A DNA stretch of 64,000 nt, taken from Clostridia bacterium (GTDB lineage Bacteria > Bacillota > Clostridia > Peptostreptococcales > Acidaminobacteraceae). This document shows positions 16,475-24,480 of the stretch, in pieces. The stretch covers positions 1 to 64,000 of the forward strand of contig JAFGVN010000012.1 of the NCBI GenBank assembly GCA_016937975.1, written 5' to 3'. Both the position numbers and the translations under genes were made by a program. Numbering within the stretch: position 1 is the first letter of the stretch; every line of letters begins with the position of its first letter. The notes beneath the pieces were generated by a model. It saw only the letters and a program-made list of their open reading frames with translations, made no database searches and was not told the origin of the DNA.

Positions 16475-17857
16475 ATGGGAGAAAAAAAGGTAAGTTTATT
16501 TAAAATGGTATCCTTTACCATTTGTGGCATAGTTGTTTTAGATACCTTCGTCGCACCAGCTGCGATGGGTGTATCCTCCATTACCGTTTGGCTGTTAACA
16601 GCAATTTTATTCTTTATTCCTTATGGATTAATCAATGCAGAACTTGGTGCAACTTATCCAGAAGATGGTGGTATTTATCTTTGGGTTAAAAGAGCATTTG
16701 GTGAGTTCCAAGCAACCCTTGTCGCTTGGTTTTACTGGGTAAACGTAGCATTTTGGATGCCGGCAGTATTCATAGCATTCAGTTGGTGGTTCTCCATGGC
16801 CTTTGCACCAGATTTAAGCGTATGGGCTTCTGCAGGTATTGCCATTGCAATGTGCTGGTTAGTGGTATACATCGGTATTAGAGGAAAAGAATTAAGTATT
16901 ACAGTGACCAATATTGCAGCGATTTTAAAAGTTGCCGTGTTGTTGATTTTCGGTTTATTGGGTGCAGTATATTTTGTAAAAAATGGTCCTGCTAACTCAT
17001 TTACCCTTGCAGATTTCAAATTGAATTTGAATTTTGATACCATTGCTTACAGTTCTGCCATTGTATATAACTTATTAGGTTTTGAACTCATCAGTTCAAT
17101 TGCTTCTGAAATTGACAATCCTGGTAAAAACATTCCAAAAATGACTGTAATGGCAGGTGTTTTGATTGCTGCACTTTACATTGTCGGAACCTTTGGTGTT
17201 TTAGTTGCCATTCCAGCAGAATCTTTAGATCCACTAGATGGTTTCTTCTATGCCATTCAAGAATTATGTACAGTATTTGGTTCGGCTCAAACCTTTGCAT
17301 TTAACTTTATTATTGGCATTACATTGGTAACCTTAGTATCCAATATGATTTCATGGACCCTTGGGGGCGTTGAAGTATTAGATGAAGCAGAATTTACAAA
17401 AAACACCAAAATCCTTGGCCATGTTCACAAGAAATATAATACACCAGACTACTCATATATTTTAATGGGCATTATTTCTACTTTACTAATTGTGATGAAC
17501 TTTGCACTAGGTGAAAGTGCCAATCAAGCATTCTGGACCATTTTATCTTTCAGTTTCTTAGTATTCTTCTTGCCTTACTTATGGTTGTTCCCAGCTGCAA
17601 TTAAGTTGAGAATCAAAGATAAAGACATTAAGAGACCATATCAAGTGCCAGGTGGTTTACCAGGATTATTCATTGCAGGTACCTTAGGATTCTTGTTCAT
17701 TTTATTAGGTTGTTTCTTATTATTCTTCACAGGAGAGGGATTCGATCCGTTATACCATGGAACCCTTATTATCGGTACCGGTATAACAACATTATTTGGT
17801 ATTTCTCTTTATAAGAAAAGCCAAAAGGTCATCAAATCAGAAAGGAAAGCAAGTTAA
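16475..17857 (+). CDS. aguD: APC-family amino acid/polyamine antiporter, probable agmatine/putrescine exchanger
   Basis: This membrane protein probably exchanges external agmatine for internal putrescine. The 460-residue protein has about 12 hydrophobic segments. The APC signature appears near the N-terminus (FKMVSFTICGIVVLDTFVAPAAMG and INAELGATYPEDGGIYLWVKRAFG) with an NLLGFELISSIASEIDNPGKNIP block in the middle. Position between aguA and carbamate kinase fits the AguD role known from agmatine-fermenting Firmicutes. The name rests on context, because APC sequences alone do not give substrate. GAAAGG near the end serves the next gene. Confidence 0.82.
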   Translation: MGEKKVSLFKMVSFTICGIVVLDTFVAPAAMGVSSITVWLLTAILFFIPYGLINAELGATYPEDGGIYLWVKRAFGEFQATLVAWFYWVNVAFWMPAVFIAFSWWFSMAFAPDLSVWASAGIAIAMCWLVVYIGIRGKELSITVTNIAAILKVAVLLIFGLLGAVYFVKNGPANSFTLADFKLNLNFDTIAYSSAIVYNLLGFELISSIASEIDNPGKNIPKMTVMAGVLIAALYIVGTFGVLVAIPAESLDPLDGFFYAIQELCTVFGSAQTFAFNFIIGITLVTLVSNMISWTLGGVEVLDEAEFTKNTKILGHVHKKYNTPDYSYILMGIISTLLIVMNFALGESANQAFWTILSFSFLVFFLPYLWLFPAAIKLRIKDKDIKRPYQVPGGLPGLFIAGTLGFLFILLGCFLLFFTGEGFDPLYHGTLIIGTGITTLFGISLYKKSQKVIKSERKAS

Positions 17858-18792
17858 TGAAAGATCGTATTGTTGTAGCTTTGGGGGGAAATGCCTTAGG
17901 CAATACACCTGAAGAACAATTACATTTAGTGAAACATACTGCTAAACCTATTGTAGATTTAATTCAAGCAGGCCACGAAGTGATTCTTGCCCATGGCAAT
18001 GGACCACAAGTGGGTATGATTAACTTGGCGATGACCACAGCTTCAGTCAGTGCATCCAAAACACCTGAGATGCCATTTCCTGAATGTGGTGCGATGAGTC
18101 AGGGCTATATAGGTTTTCATTTGCAAAATGCCATTAGAGCAGAACTACTGAGAAGAGATATGACGATTCCTGTTGCAACAGTGGTGACTCAAGTTCTGGT
18201 AGACGAAAAAGATCCAGCTTTTGAAAATCCAACGAAGCCAATAGGCAGTTTCTATACTAAGGAAGAAGCCGTTCAAATTCAAAGTGAAAAAGGTTATACC
18301 ATGGTAGAAGATGCAGGAAGAGGTTATAGAAGAGTTGTACCATCGCCAAAGCCTGTAGACGTAGTCGAAAAAGAAACCATCAAGGCACTCATTCATCAAG
18401 ATCAAGTCGTTATCGCAGTAGGTGGTGGCGGTATACCCGTAATTAAAAAAGAGCATGATCTTGTCGGTGTACCAGCTGTCATTGACAAGGACTTTGCATC
18501 AGCAAAATTAGCTGAGCTCATTGATGCAGATTACTTAATTATTCTTACAGCAGTAGAAAAAGTAGCGATTGGCTACAATACGCCTGAAGAAAAATGGTTG
18601 TCTCATATGGACTTACAAACTTGTCAGAAATACATTGATGAAGGACACTTTGCACCGGGGTCAATGCTGCCTAAGGTACAAGCTGCCATGAATTTTGCTG
18701 GTTCTAAAAAGGGCAGAAGAGCACTCATTACTTCTCTTGATAAAGCTTCTGAGGGGATTTTGGGTCACACAGGAACATTAATTACTTTATAA
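17857..18792 (+). CDS. arcC: Carbamate kinase
   Basis: This enzyme transfers phosphate from carbamoyl phosphate to ADP and so captures the energy of agmatine breakdown as ATP. The 311-residue protein has the amino-acid-kinase motifs VALGGNALGN, ILAHGNGPQVG, PECGAMSQGYIG, RRVVPSPKP, VGGGGIPV, VPAVIDKDFASAKLAE, LTAVEKV and GSMLPKVQAA. These are textbook for carbamate kinase. Its start A overlaps the stop of the APC gene. It is the last gene before a strong terminator. Together with PtcA it completes the ATP-yielding branch. Confidence 0.96.
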   Translation: MKDRIVVALGGNALGNTPEEQLHLVKHTAKPIVDLIQAGHEVILAHGNGPQVGMINLAMTTASVSASKTPEMPFPECGAMSQGYIGFHLQNAIRAELLRRDMTIPVATVVTQVLVDEKDPAFENPTKPIGSFYTKEEAVQIQSEKGYTMVEDAGRGYRRVVPSPKPVDVVEKETIKALIHQDQVVIAVGGGGIPVIKKEHDLVGVPAVIDKDFASAKLAELIDADYLIILTAVEKVAIGYNTPEEKWLSHMDLQTCQKYIDEGHFAPGSMLPKVQAAMNFAGSKKGRRALITSLDKASEGILGHTGTLITL

Positions 18793-18795
18793 GAG

Positions 18796-18825
18796 AAACA
18801 CACTTGTTTTGCAAGTGTGTTTTTT
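18796..18825 (+). terminator. Terminator of the agmatine deiminase operon
   Basis: Stem AAACACACTTG (18796-18806) / CAAGTGTGTTT (18812-18822), 5-nt loop, embedded T-run. Confidence 0.92.
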
Positions 18826-18842
18826 GCTTTGAGTGTCTTTAT

Positions 18843-18878
18843 ATTGTAACAGACGTAAATAAGTTATTTTGTTACAAT
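18843..18878. repeat. Inverted repeat ATTGTAAC-N20-GTTACAAT before a GNAT gene
   Basis: Perfect 8-bp arms at 18843-18850 and 18871-18878; the right arm overlaps a possible -10 (TACAAT). It could be an operator or looped RNA in the 5' region of the gene starting at 18897. Confidence 0.45.
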
Positions 18879-18896
18879 GTATACAAGGAGAACGAT

Positions 18897-19367
18897 ATGA
18901 TTCAAATCAATGAAAAGCTTAGACTGAGGTCTATTGAGAAAAAAGATTATGAGACTGCTTTGCCTTGGTATCAGAATAAGGCCATTTTGAAGTACAGTGA
19001 GAATGTAACTGATGGTGTTTATGATATGACTGTGATTACAAGGATGTATGATTATTTAAAGACCATTGGGACTGTTTATTTTATAGAGATCTATGAAGAA
19101 ACATGGAAACCCATTGGGGATGTAACCTTCTCTAATTCTACGATGCCCATTGTCATTGAACCTTTGTATTGGGGTAGAGGCATTGGCAGGAAAGTGATTT
19201 TAGCTTTGATTCATGAAGGTCAAAAGCAGGATTATAAAAAACTATCGTTAAAAGGAATTTACCACTTTAATGAAAGATCCATTAATTTATTTTTAAGTTG
19301 TGGTTTCAAAGTAGTTTCTAAAAATGAAGAACAAGTGGTGATGGAGTATAGATATGAAATTAATTAA
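18897..19367 (+). CDS. GNAT-family N-acetyltransferase
   Basis: This 156-residue protein resembles RimJ/RimL-type acetyltransferases. It begins with RLRSIEKKDYETALPWYQN, has a PIGDVTFSN strand, an acetyl-CoA-binding LYWGRGIGRKVILALI segment (R/Q-x-x-G-x-G/A) and an NERSINLFLSCGF motif near the end. The ATG at 18897 has AAGGAG upstream; an earlier frame opening at 18804 would begin inside the preceding terminator and is rejected. The acceptor is unknown. It overlaps the next gene by 14 nt, also a GNAT-type gene. Confidence 0.85.
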   Translation: MIQINEKLRLRSIEKKDYETALPWYQNKAILKYSENVTDGVYDMTVITRMYDYLKTIGTVYFIEIYEETWKPIGDVTFSNSTMPIVIEPLYWGRGIGRKVILALIHEGQKQDYKKLSLKGIYHFNERSINLFLSCGFKVVSKNEEQVVMEYRYEIN

Positions 19368-20193
19368 GCATTATAAAAACAATCCAATTCTGAGAAAAAG
19401 TTTGTCTCAGTTGGCGACTGAAACCTTTGGATTGGAATTTGAAACCCTATTTGAAAAAGGATATTGGGATGATCGTTTTAGTGGCTATGCCTTAGTAGAA
19501 AATGATGAGATTGTTGCCAATGTCTGCTTTCATGAGTTAACTTTGCTTCGCTATGGTGTGACTTATGAGGTCCTGCAAATTGGTACAGTCATGACCCAAC
19601 ATGAATATAGAAAAAAAGGTCTTCAAAGACAGTTGATGGAAGCTGTTTTAGAGGACTATAAAGATAAGGATGCATTCTACTTGTTTGCCAATGATTCTGT
19701 TAAAGATTTTTATCCCTTGTTTGGATTTGAACCCAAAGAGAAGATTATCTTTGAACTCAACAAAAATCTACCTGCATATGAACCTATCCCATATCAAAAG
19801 ATTACTGTCAATGAAAACTTGCCTTTGCTTTACTATCATGTTTTAAAACGTGTTAGAAACCATAGAGATGAAGTCTTACATGATGACTACTTAAAAATGT
19901 TTTACATGATGTATGTCTTCGATGAGGCTGTTTATCTTGTGAAGGATACCATTGTAGTTTGTGAGAAACTATCTGATACGCTTCATGTTTATGATGTTTT
20001 CATGACAGAGAATGCATCCATTTTAGATGCTTTGAAACCCTTTATGGAAAACATTAAAAAGATTCGTTTTCACTTTGAACCTGAAATATCAGGCTTAAAT
20101 TGTGAAGTGGATCCAGAAGGGGAGTTGTTTGTAAAAACCGAGGTTTTTGATCTGAAACAACCTTGGAGCTATCCAACGACCTCCATTACTTAA
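19354..20193 (+). CDS. GNAT-family N-acetyltransferase, two-domain (Eis-like N-terminal half)
   Basis: This 279-residue protein has an N-terminal GNAT domain: ENDEIVANVCFHEL, LQIGTVMTQHEYRKKGLQRQLMEAVLEDY (acetyl-CoA site) and DAFYLFANDSVKDFYPLFGFEP. The C-terminal half (about 150-279) is unlike GNAT in sequence and may be an SCP2-like or degenerate acetyltransferase half, as in Eis-like proteins. It overlaps the previous GNAT gene by 14 nt, so the two are co-transcribed. The substrate is unknown. Confidence 0.8.
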   Translation: MKLIKHYKNNPILRKSLSQLATETFGLEFETLFEKGYWDDRFSGYALVENDEIVANVCFHELTLLRYGVTYEVLQIGTVMTQHEYRKKGLQRQLMEAVLEDYKDKDAFYLFANDSVKDFYPLFGFEPKEKIIFELNKNLPAYEPIPYQKITVNENLPLLYYHVLKRVRNHRDEVLHDDYLKMFYMMYVFDEAVYLVKDTIVVCEKLSDTLHVYDVFMTENASILDALKPFMENIKKIRFHFEPEISGLNCEVDPEGELFVKTEVFDLKQPWSYPTTSIT

Positions 20194-20202
20194 GGAGTTA
20201 TT

Positions 20203-20709
20203 ATGCGTTGTATTCACATCTTTCCAGATGAAGAAGTTGTAAAGGATTTGGAAGCAATACGTTAAATGTATGATCCTCTATATCAATTGATACCACCTCA
20301 TTTGACACTGGTGTTTCCCTTTGAATCGGATATCACACTGGATGCATTAAAAAATCACATGGCAAAGGTAAAGATGAAAACCTTTGAGGCTAAAATCTAT
20401 GAATTTAAAGTAGTTGACCAGTATATTTTTGCTGTGGTTAGTGATCAAGAGTCATCAATAAAAAGCTTACATCACCAATTGTATACAGGGATCTTAGAGC
20501 CATTTATGAATCCGAATTATTTTGCTGAGTATCTGCCCCATATTACTATTGGACGTTTTAAAAGTCATGAAGAAGCTTTGGAAGCTTTTAAAACCCTTGA
20601 ATTTAAAGGCCCCTATACCTTTATGGTGGAGCGCTTAAGTGTGGAAGTTATTCAAGAAGATGACAGCAGTTTAATTGTTTATGAACAGTTCTTGGAGGCA
20701 ACATGTTAA
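20203..20709 (+). pseudogene. 2H phosphoesterase (2'-5' RNA ligase family) with an in-frame stop codon
   Basis: An ORF with a good ribosome binding site (AAGGAG) starts at ATG 20203 and reads MRCIHIFPDEEVVKDLEAIR. It then meets TAA at 20263-20265. The same frame continues at ATG 20266 for 147 residues with YDPLYQLIPPHLTLVFPFE and PHITIGRF, the two H-x-T/H-x-T-like motifs of the 2H superfamily. The first 20 residues and the continuation look like one protein, so TAA probably replaced a sense codon. Alternatives are translation restarting at 20266 (without its first strand), stop readthrough, or a sequencing error. Confidence 0.7.
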
Positions 20710-21416
20710 TTCAGGATAAAAAGGTATTTTTCTTTGACATGGGCAATACCTTGTTGGATTTTCATCAAGTTTTATCTGATGAAGAAAAAGATCAACTCGG
20801 TTTAAAATCATTGCAGAAAGCTTTGGAAAATGAAGGTGTCCTTGTTTCACAAAACACTTTGGAACAGGATTTTCTCATCCCCATTCATTTGTATCATAAA
20901 ATTAGAATTGAAACCTTAATGGAAGTGGATGTCTTGCCTTTGCTTCGTCAGTACAAGGACTTTGACGATGCTACTTGTATTGAGCTGTTAAAAGCTTTTT
21001 ATCAACCCTATAAGGAACATATTCAAGTGAATCTTCATGCCAAGGAAATCCTTGCGTATTTAAAAGCTCATGATAAAAAGATCATCATCGTGTCCAATTG
21101 TTATTTGCCAGGTGTGCTTTATAAAGATATTTTTAAAAGTGTTGGACTGAGTGAGTTTATTGATGGCTATGTTTTTTCTTACGACATAACTTATCGTAAG
21201 CCGCGTATAGAAATCTTTAAAAAAGCGTTGGCTTTAGCAGAAAGAAAGCCTTCTGAATGTGTGATGATTGGAGATGGTTTAAAGCCTGACATCTTTGGTG
21301 CAAGTCAGTTACAAATAGAAAGTATATGGTATAATCCAAATCATAAAAAGAAAAATACCTCCTATGAAACCTGCTTGTATGAAATCGATGATTTTAATGC
21401 ACTAAAAAAATTATAA
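20703..21416 (+). CDS. HAD-superfamily hydrolase
   Basis: This is a phosphatase-like cytoplasmic enzyme of 237 residues. Motif I reads FFFDMGNTLLDF, with the nucleophile Asp followed by Gly at the position usually held by the second Asp. Motif II is IIIVSNCY, the conserved Lys lies in YRKPRIEIFKKAL, and motif IV is VMIGDGLKPDIFGA. An alpha-helical cap lies between I and II. It overlaps the broken 2H gene by 7 nt. Substrate not known. The missing second Asp could reduce phosphatase activity, although D-x-G variants occur in the superfamily. Confidence 0.83.
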   Translation: MLIQDKKVFFFDMGNTLLDFHQVLSDEEKDQLGLKSLQKALENEGVLVSQNTLEQDFLIPIHLYHKIRIETLMEVDVLPLLRQYKDFDDATCIELLKAFYQPYKEHIQVNLHAKEILAYLKAHDKKIIIVSNCYLPGVLYKDIFKSVGLSEFIDGYVFSYDITYRKPRIEIFKKALALAERKPSECVMIGDGLKPDIFGASQLQIESIWYNPNHKKKNTSYETCLYEIDDFNALKKL

Positions 21417-21424
21417 AATTTCTT

Positions 21425-21453
21425 AGAAGTTTAGGTGAACCTAAACTTCTTTT
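21425..21453 (+). terminator. Hairpin terminator after the HAD gene
   Basis: Stem AGAAGTTTAGG (21425-21435) / CCTAAACTTCT (21440-21450), loop TGAA, followed by TTTAAT; the T-run is short. Confidence 0.7.
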
Positions 21454-21505
21454 AATCTGTTTCTAATGTTTATGATTTATACTGTGTTCATAAGGAGTTG
21501 ATTGT

Positions 21506-22630
21506 ATGATTGAGATGAAAGAAAAAAATGAAACATTTGATGAAACAGGTATCAAAGAACAAGTCAAAATAAATAAACATTTAAGCAGACCTAAAAATAG
21601 TGCGCAAAAAAGACATATGAAATTGGCTTCTGTTAAATTTGAAAAAAAATACAGTCATCGATTGAAAAAAGATACAATGACATTCAAAACTATTGCCAAA
21701 GCCATTGTGTTTGTTGCCTTTATTGCACTACTCATATGGGGAAACTTTCATGTAAAAAGTCATTTCAGTGATTATATGATGAAATGGATTCCTTTGAGTT
21801 ATGGTGTGACAGTAATTGCCATCGGGTTGAGTTTAGTCGTTTTGTTTGAAGAGAAAAAACAAATTGGACATGATACAGATCCTATTACAGATTATTTTCT
21901 TTTAAGCAAACAGCAACCTGTAGAAGGACAATCTGTTCATCATAATCGGGTCAACACTTCATTTTTAATGATTACGTTTTTAAAACTTTTCAAGAAAGAA
22001 GAGTTGGCTATTCATGATAGTAAATTTGTTTATGGCGTGATGAAAGGGCCTTTTTCAAAGGAAGAAACAGCTTTATTAAACTTCATGATGGATCATGATA
22101 TTCGTACTGTAGATGACTTTCTAGAAGTTTTAAGAGAAAAAGGTCTGGAAACACCTAAGAAAGAACTCTTTTATCAGATCTATAAAGATGCTGTTGTTGA
22201 GATGGCAGAAGACCATGCTTATATCAATCATCAACTGAATAAGGCTAAAGGCGTGCTCCTTGTCATGAGTTTTGTTTATGTGATTGCTTCAGTCCTTTTA
22301 TTCTCCAAGGGACAAGGGGATATTGCATCGATAGCGACGTTGCTGGTACAAGGCATTACCTTATGGTTTATTGGTAAAAATATGTATGCCTATTCCTCTA
22401 CTGGTCAGAGAAGAGTGAATTTCTTGAGAAGAAGAAGAAATGCTTTGGTGGCTGAAAAGCAGTTTTACTGTGACAGTCTCATATATGGCTATTTGTTTAA
22501 ACGGGAAGAACGGGTTTTGAGACGTATACAAAAGTATTTTAAATTGAAAAAAATGAATGAAAAAACTTACCAAAAGTTCAGTGAGAGTTTCAATGGTTTT
22601 GAGATGATCGTTAATGAATTACATCGTTAA
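21506..22630 (+). CDS. Membrane protein of unknown function
   Basis: I do not recognise this 374-residue protein. It has a basic, charged N-terminal 65 residues, two hydrophobic segments (about 68-85 and 98-115), and a middle soluble part with an AIHDSKFVYGVMKGPFSKEETALLNFM segment. A second pair of hydrophobic segments follows near 250-290, then a strongly basic C-terminal tail (RRVNFLRRRRN...). The layout of a cytoplasmic segment between two membrane hairpins recalls DUF2207-type proteins but this is not firm. AAGGAG lies 9 nt before ATG. It stands alone between two hairpin terminators. Confidence 0.7.
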   Translation: MIEMKEKNETFDETGIKEQVKINKHLSRPKNSAQKRHMKLASVKFEKKYSHRLKKDTMTFKTIAKAIVFVAFIALLIWGNFHVKSHFSDYMMKWIPLSYGVTVIAIGLSLVVLFEEKKQIGHDTDPITDYFLLSKQQPVEGQSVHHNRVNTSFLMITFLKLFKKEELAIHDSKFVYGVMKGPFSKEETALLNFMMDHDIRTVDDFLEVLREKGLETPKKELFYQIYKDAVVEMAEDHAYINHQLNKAKGVLLVMSFVYVIASVLLFSKGQGDIASIATLLVQGITLWFIGKNMYAYSSTGQRRVNFLRRRRNALVAEKQFYCDSLIYGYLFKREERVLRRIQKYFKLKKMNEKTYQKFSESFNGFEMIVNELHR

Positions 22631-22641
22631 ATAAACAGTCG

Positions 22642-22673
22642 CAATGTATACATTCTTGTCTTTTTATACATTG
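22642..22673. repeat. Inverted repeat CAATGTATA / TATACATTG
   Basis: Perfect 9-bp arms at 22642-22650 and 22665-22673 in the gap between convergent genes. The loop holds TCTTTTT rather than a T-run following the stem, so it is not a standard terminator; it adjoins one at 22678. Confidence 0.6.
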
Positions 22674-22677
22674 ACTA

Positions 22678-22714
22678 AAAGAAGAAGGGCATCATAATGA
22701 TGACCTTCTTCTTT
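22678..22714 (-). terminator. Terminator between the membrane protein and hydA
   Basis: Stem AAAGAAGAAGG.CATCA (22678-22694) / TGATG.CCTTCTTCTTT (22698-22714) with one mismatch and loop TAA. Preceding A residues give U's on the minus strand, so it can end the hyd operon; it may act in both directions. Confidence 0.75.
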
Positions 22715-22733
22715 GTAGTATATGCTTATTTTA

Positions 22734-24464
22734 TTACTTAAAACGTTTTGTATAATGGGTGTGTAACAAATGATGTGCCTTGTGACTGTTTGGTTTACCT
22801 AAGAATTCATCATAGAGTTTCTTAACTTCTTCATTCTTATGAGATTTTCTTAAGGTCATTAACTGATCTTCTTCATAAAGCGCTTTTGCACGTTCAACTT
22901 TTAAATCCACAGTATCCCTAATCTTTTGAGGTACTTGAGGTTGACCACCACCATTTACACAGCCACCAGGACAGCCCATGACTTCGATGAAATGATAATT
23001 CTTTTCACCTTTTCTAACGAGTTCAAGCAGTTGGCCTGCTGGTTTGGTGCCGTGTACAACGGCTACGTTAATGTCCAAACCTGCTACGTGTATGGTTGCT
23101 TCCTTAATATCATCAGTTCCACGAACAGCATGATATTCGATGGTTTCCAAATCTTCTCCTGTTAATACATCAGCAACGGTTCTAATCGCAGCTTCCATAA
23201 CCCCACCAGTTGCACCGAAGATAACACCAGCACCTGTGTATTCGCCCATAATCTTATCAAAGGATTCATCTGGCAAATGATTGAAATTGATCCCAGCTTG
23301 CTTAATCATCTTTGCCAATTCTCTTGTGGTAATAACAGCATCCACATCTCTCAAATGTTCTTGTTCCATTTCTGGTCTTGCAGCTTCAGTTTTCTTTGAA
23401 ATACAAGGCATGACTGAAACCACAAACATTTTCTTTGGATCTACTTTGATCTTATCTGCATAATAAGTTTTTACCAGGGCACCAAACATTTGATGTGGTG
23501 ATTTACATGAAGATAAGTTCGGTAAAAAGTCATGATGATTAAATTCACAGTATCGAATCCAACCAGGAGAACATGAAGTTATCATTGGCAATACGCCATT
23601 GTTTTGAATTCTGTGTAAGAGTTCATGACCTTCTTCCATAATGGTTAAGTCTGCTGCAAAGTTTGTGTCGAAGACATTATTAAAGCCTAATCGTCTTAAT
23701 GCAGCAGCCATTTTGCCAGTGGTTCTTGTACCAATTTCATTACCAAACTCTTCCCCAAGTGCAGCTCTTACTGCAGGTGCGGTTTGTACGACAACGTATT
23801 TTTCAGGATCTTCTATAGCATCCCATACACGATGCATATCTTGTTTTTCTGTTAACGCACCAACTGGACAGACATTGACACACTGACCACAGAATACACA
23901 ATCTGTATCTGACATTTTTGCCTGGAAGGCAGGACCAACATTACTGTTGTAACCACGATTTTGGAATCCTAGGATACCAATGCCTTGGACCTTTTTACAG
24001 GTACTGACGCATTTGCCACATAAAATACATTTACTAGAATCTCTTACGATAGAGTGAGAGAAGTCATCATAATATCTTTCTCTTTTAGCACCTTGGAATT
24101 GCAATTCTTCAATACCTAAAGTCTCTGCTAAATTTAAGAGTTCACAGTTTCTTGAACGCGGACAAGTTGTACATTCACGGTTGTGATTTTCAAGTAAAAG
24201 TTCAACATTTGTTCGAACACGATCTCGGACACGCTTTGTATTGGTTTTTACAACCATACCGTCTTTAACAGGTGTTACACATGAAGCTTCCAGTCTTTTT
24301 TCACCTTCAATTTCTACTAGGCAAACACGGCACGCGCCAACTTCATTGATCTCTTTCATGAAGCATAAGGTTGGTACATCGAAACCTGCTTCTCTACATG
24401 CCTCAAGTACACTATATGACTTAGGTACTTCGACAGGTGTATTATTTATCGTTAGTTTAACCAC
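22734..24464 (-). CDS. hydA: [FeFe]-hydrogenase catalytic subunit (bifurcating/NAD(P)-linked type)
   Basis: This subunit reduces protons or oxidises H2 at an H-cluster. The 576-residue protein has an N-terminal 2Fe-2S domain (CFMKEINEVGACRVC), a His/Cys-ligated cluster (HNRECTTCPRSRNCEL), and two 4Fe-4S motifs (CILCGKCVSTCK, CVFCGQCVNVCP). The H-domain has TSCSPGW, MPCISKK and GCPGGCVNGGGQP, followed by a small-subunit-like tail. The start is GTG 24464 with AAGGAGGA upstream; the longer frame to 24530 would overlap hydB heavily. Cysteine content fits the trimeric NADH/ferredoxin-linked hydrogenase. Confidence 0.95.
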   Translation of the reverse strand: MVKLTINNTPVEVPKSYSVLEACREAGFDVPTLCFMKEINEVGACRVCLVEIEGEKRLEASCVTPVKDGMVVKTNTKRVRDRVRTNVELLLENHNRECTTCPRSRNCELLNLAETLGIEELQFQGAKRERYYDDFSHSIVRDSSKCILCGKCVSTCKKVQGIGILGFQNRGYNSNVGPAFQAKMSDTDCVFCGQCVNVCPVGALTEKQDMHRVWDAIEDPEKYVVVQTAPAVRAALGEEFGNEIGTRTTGKMAAALRRLGFNNVFDTNFAADLTIMEEGHELLHRIQNNGVLPMITSCSPGWIRYCEFNHHDFLPNLSSCKSPHQMFGALVKTYYADKIKVDPKKMFVVSVMPCISKKTEAARPEMEQEHLRDVDAVITTRELAKMIKQAGINFNHLPDESFDKIMGEYTGAGVIFGATGGVMEAAIRTVADVLTGEDLETIEYHAVRGTDDIKEATIHVAGLDINVAVVHGTKPAGQLLELVRKGEKNYHFIEVMGCPGGCVNGGGQPQVPQKIRDTVDLKVERAKALYEEDQLMTLRKSHKNEEVKKLYDEFLGKPNSHKAHHLLHTHYTKRFK

Positions 24465-24480
24465 TTTTCGATCCTCCTTA

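Noticed and set aside
18804-18896. Longer N-terminus for the GNAT protein at 18897
   Set aside because: It would start inside the arcC terminator hairpin, and ATG 18897 has a proper AAGGAG.
22642-22714. Inverted repeats between convergent genes as a mobile element or attachment site
   Set aside because: No transposase or integrase, no target-site duplication seen; the right one is an ordinary terminator.
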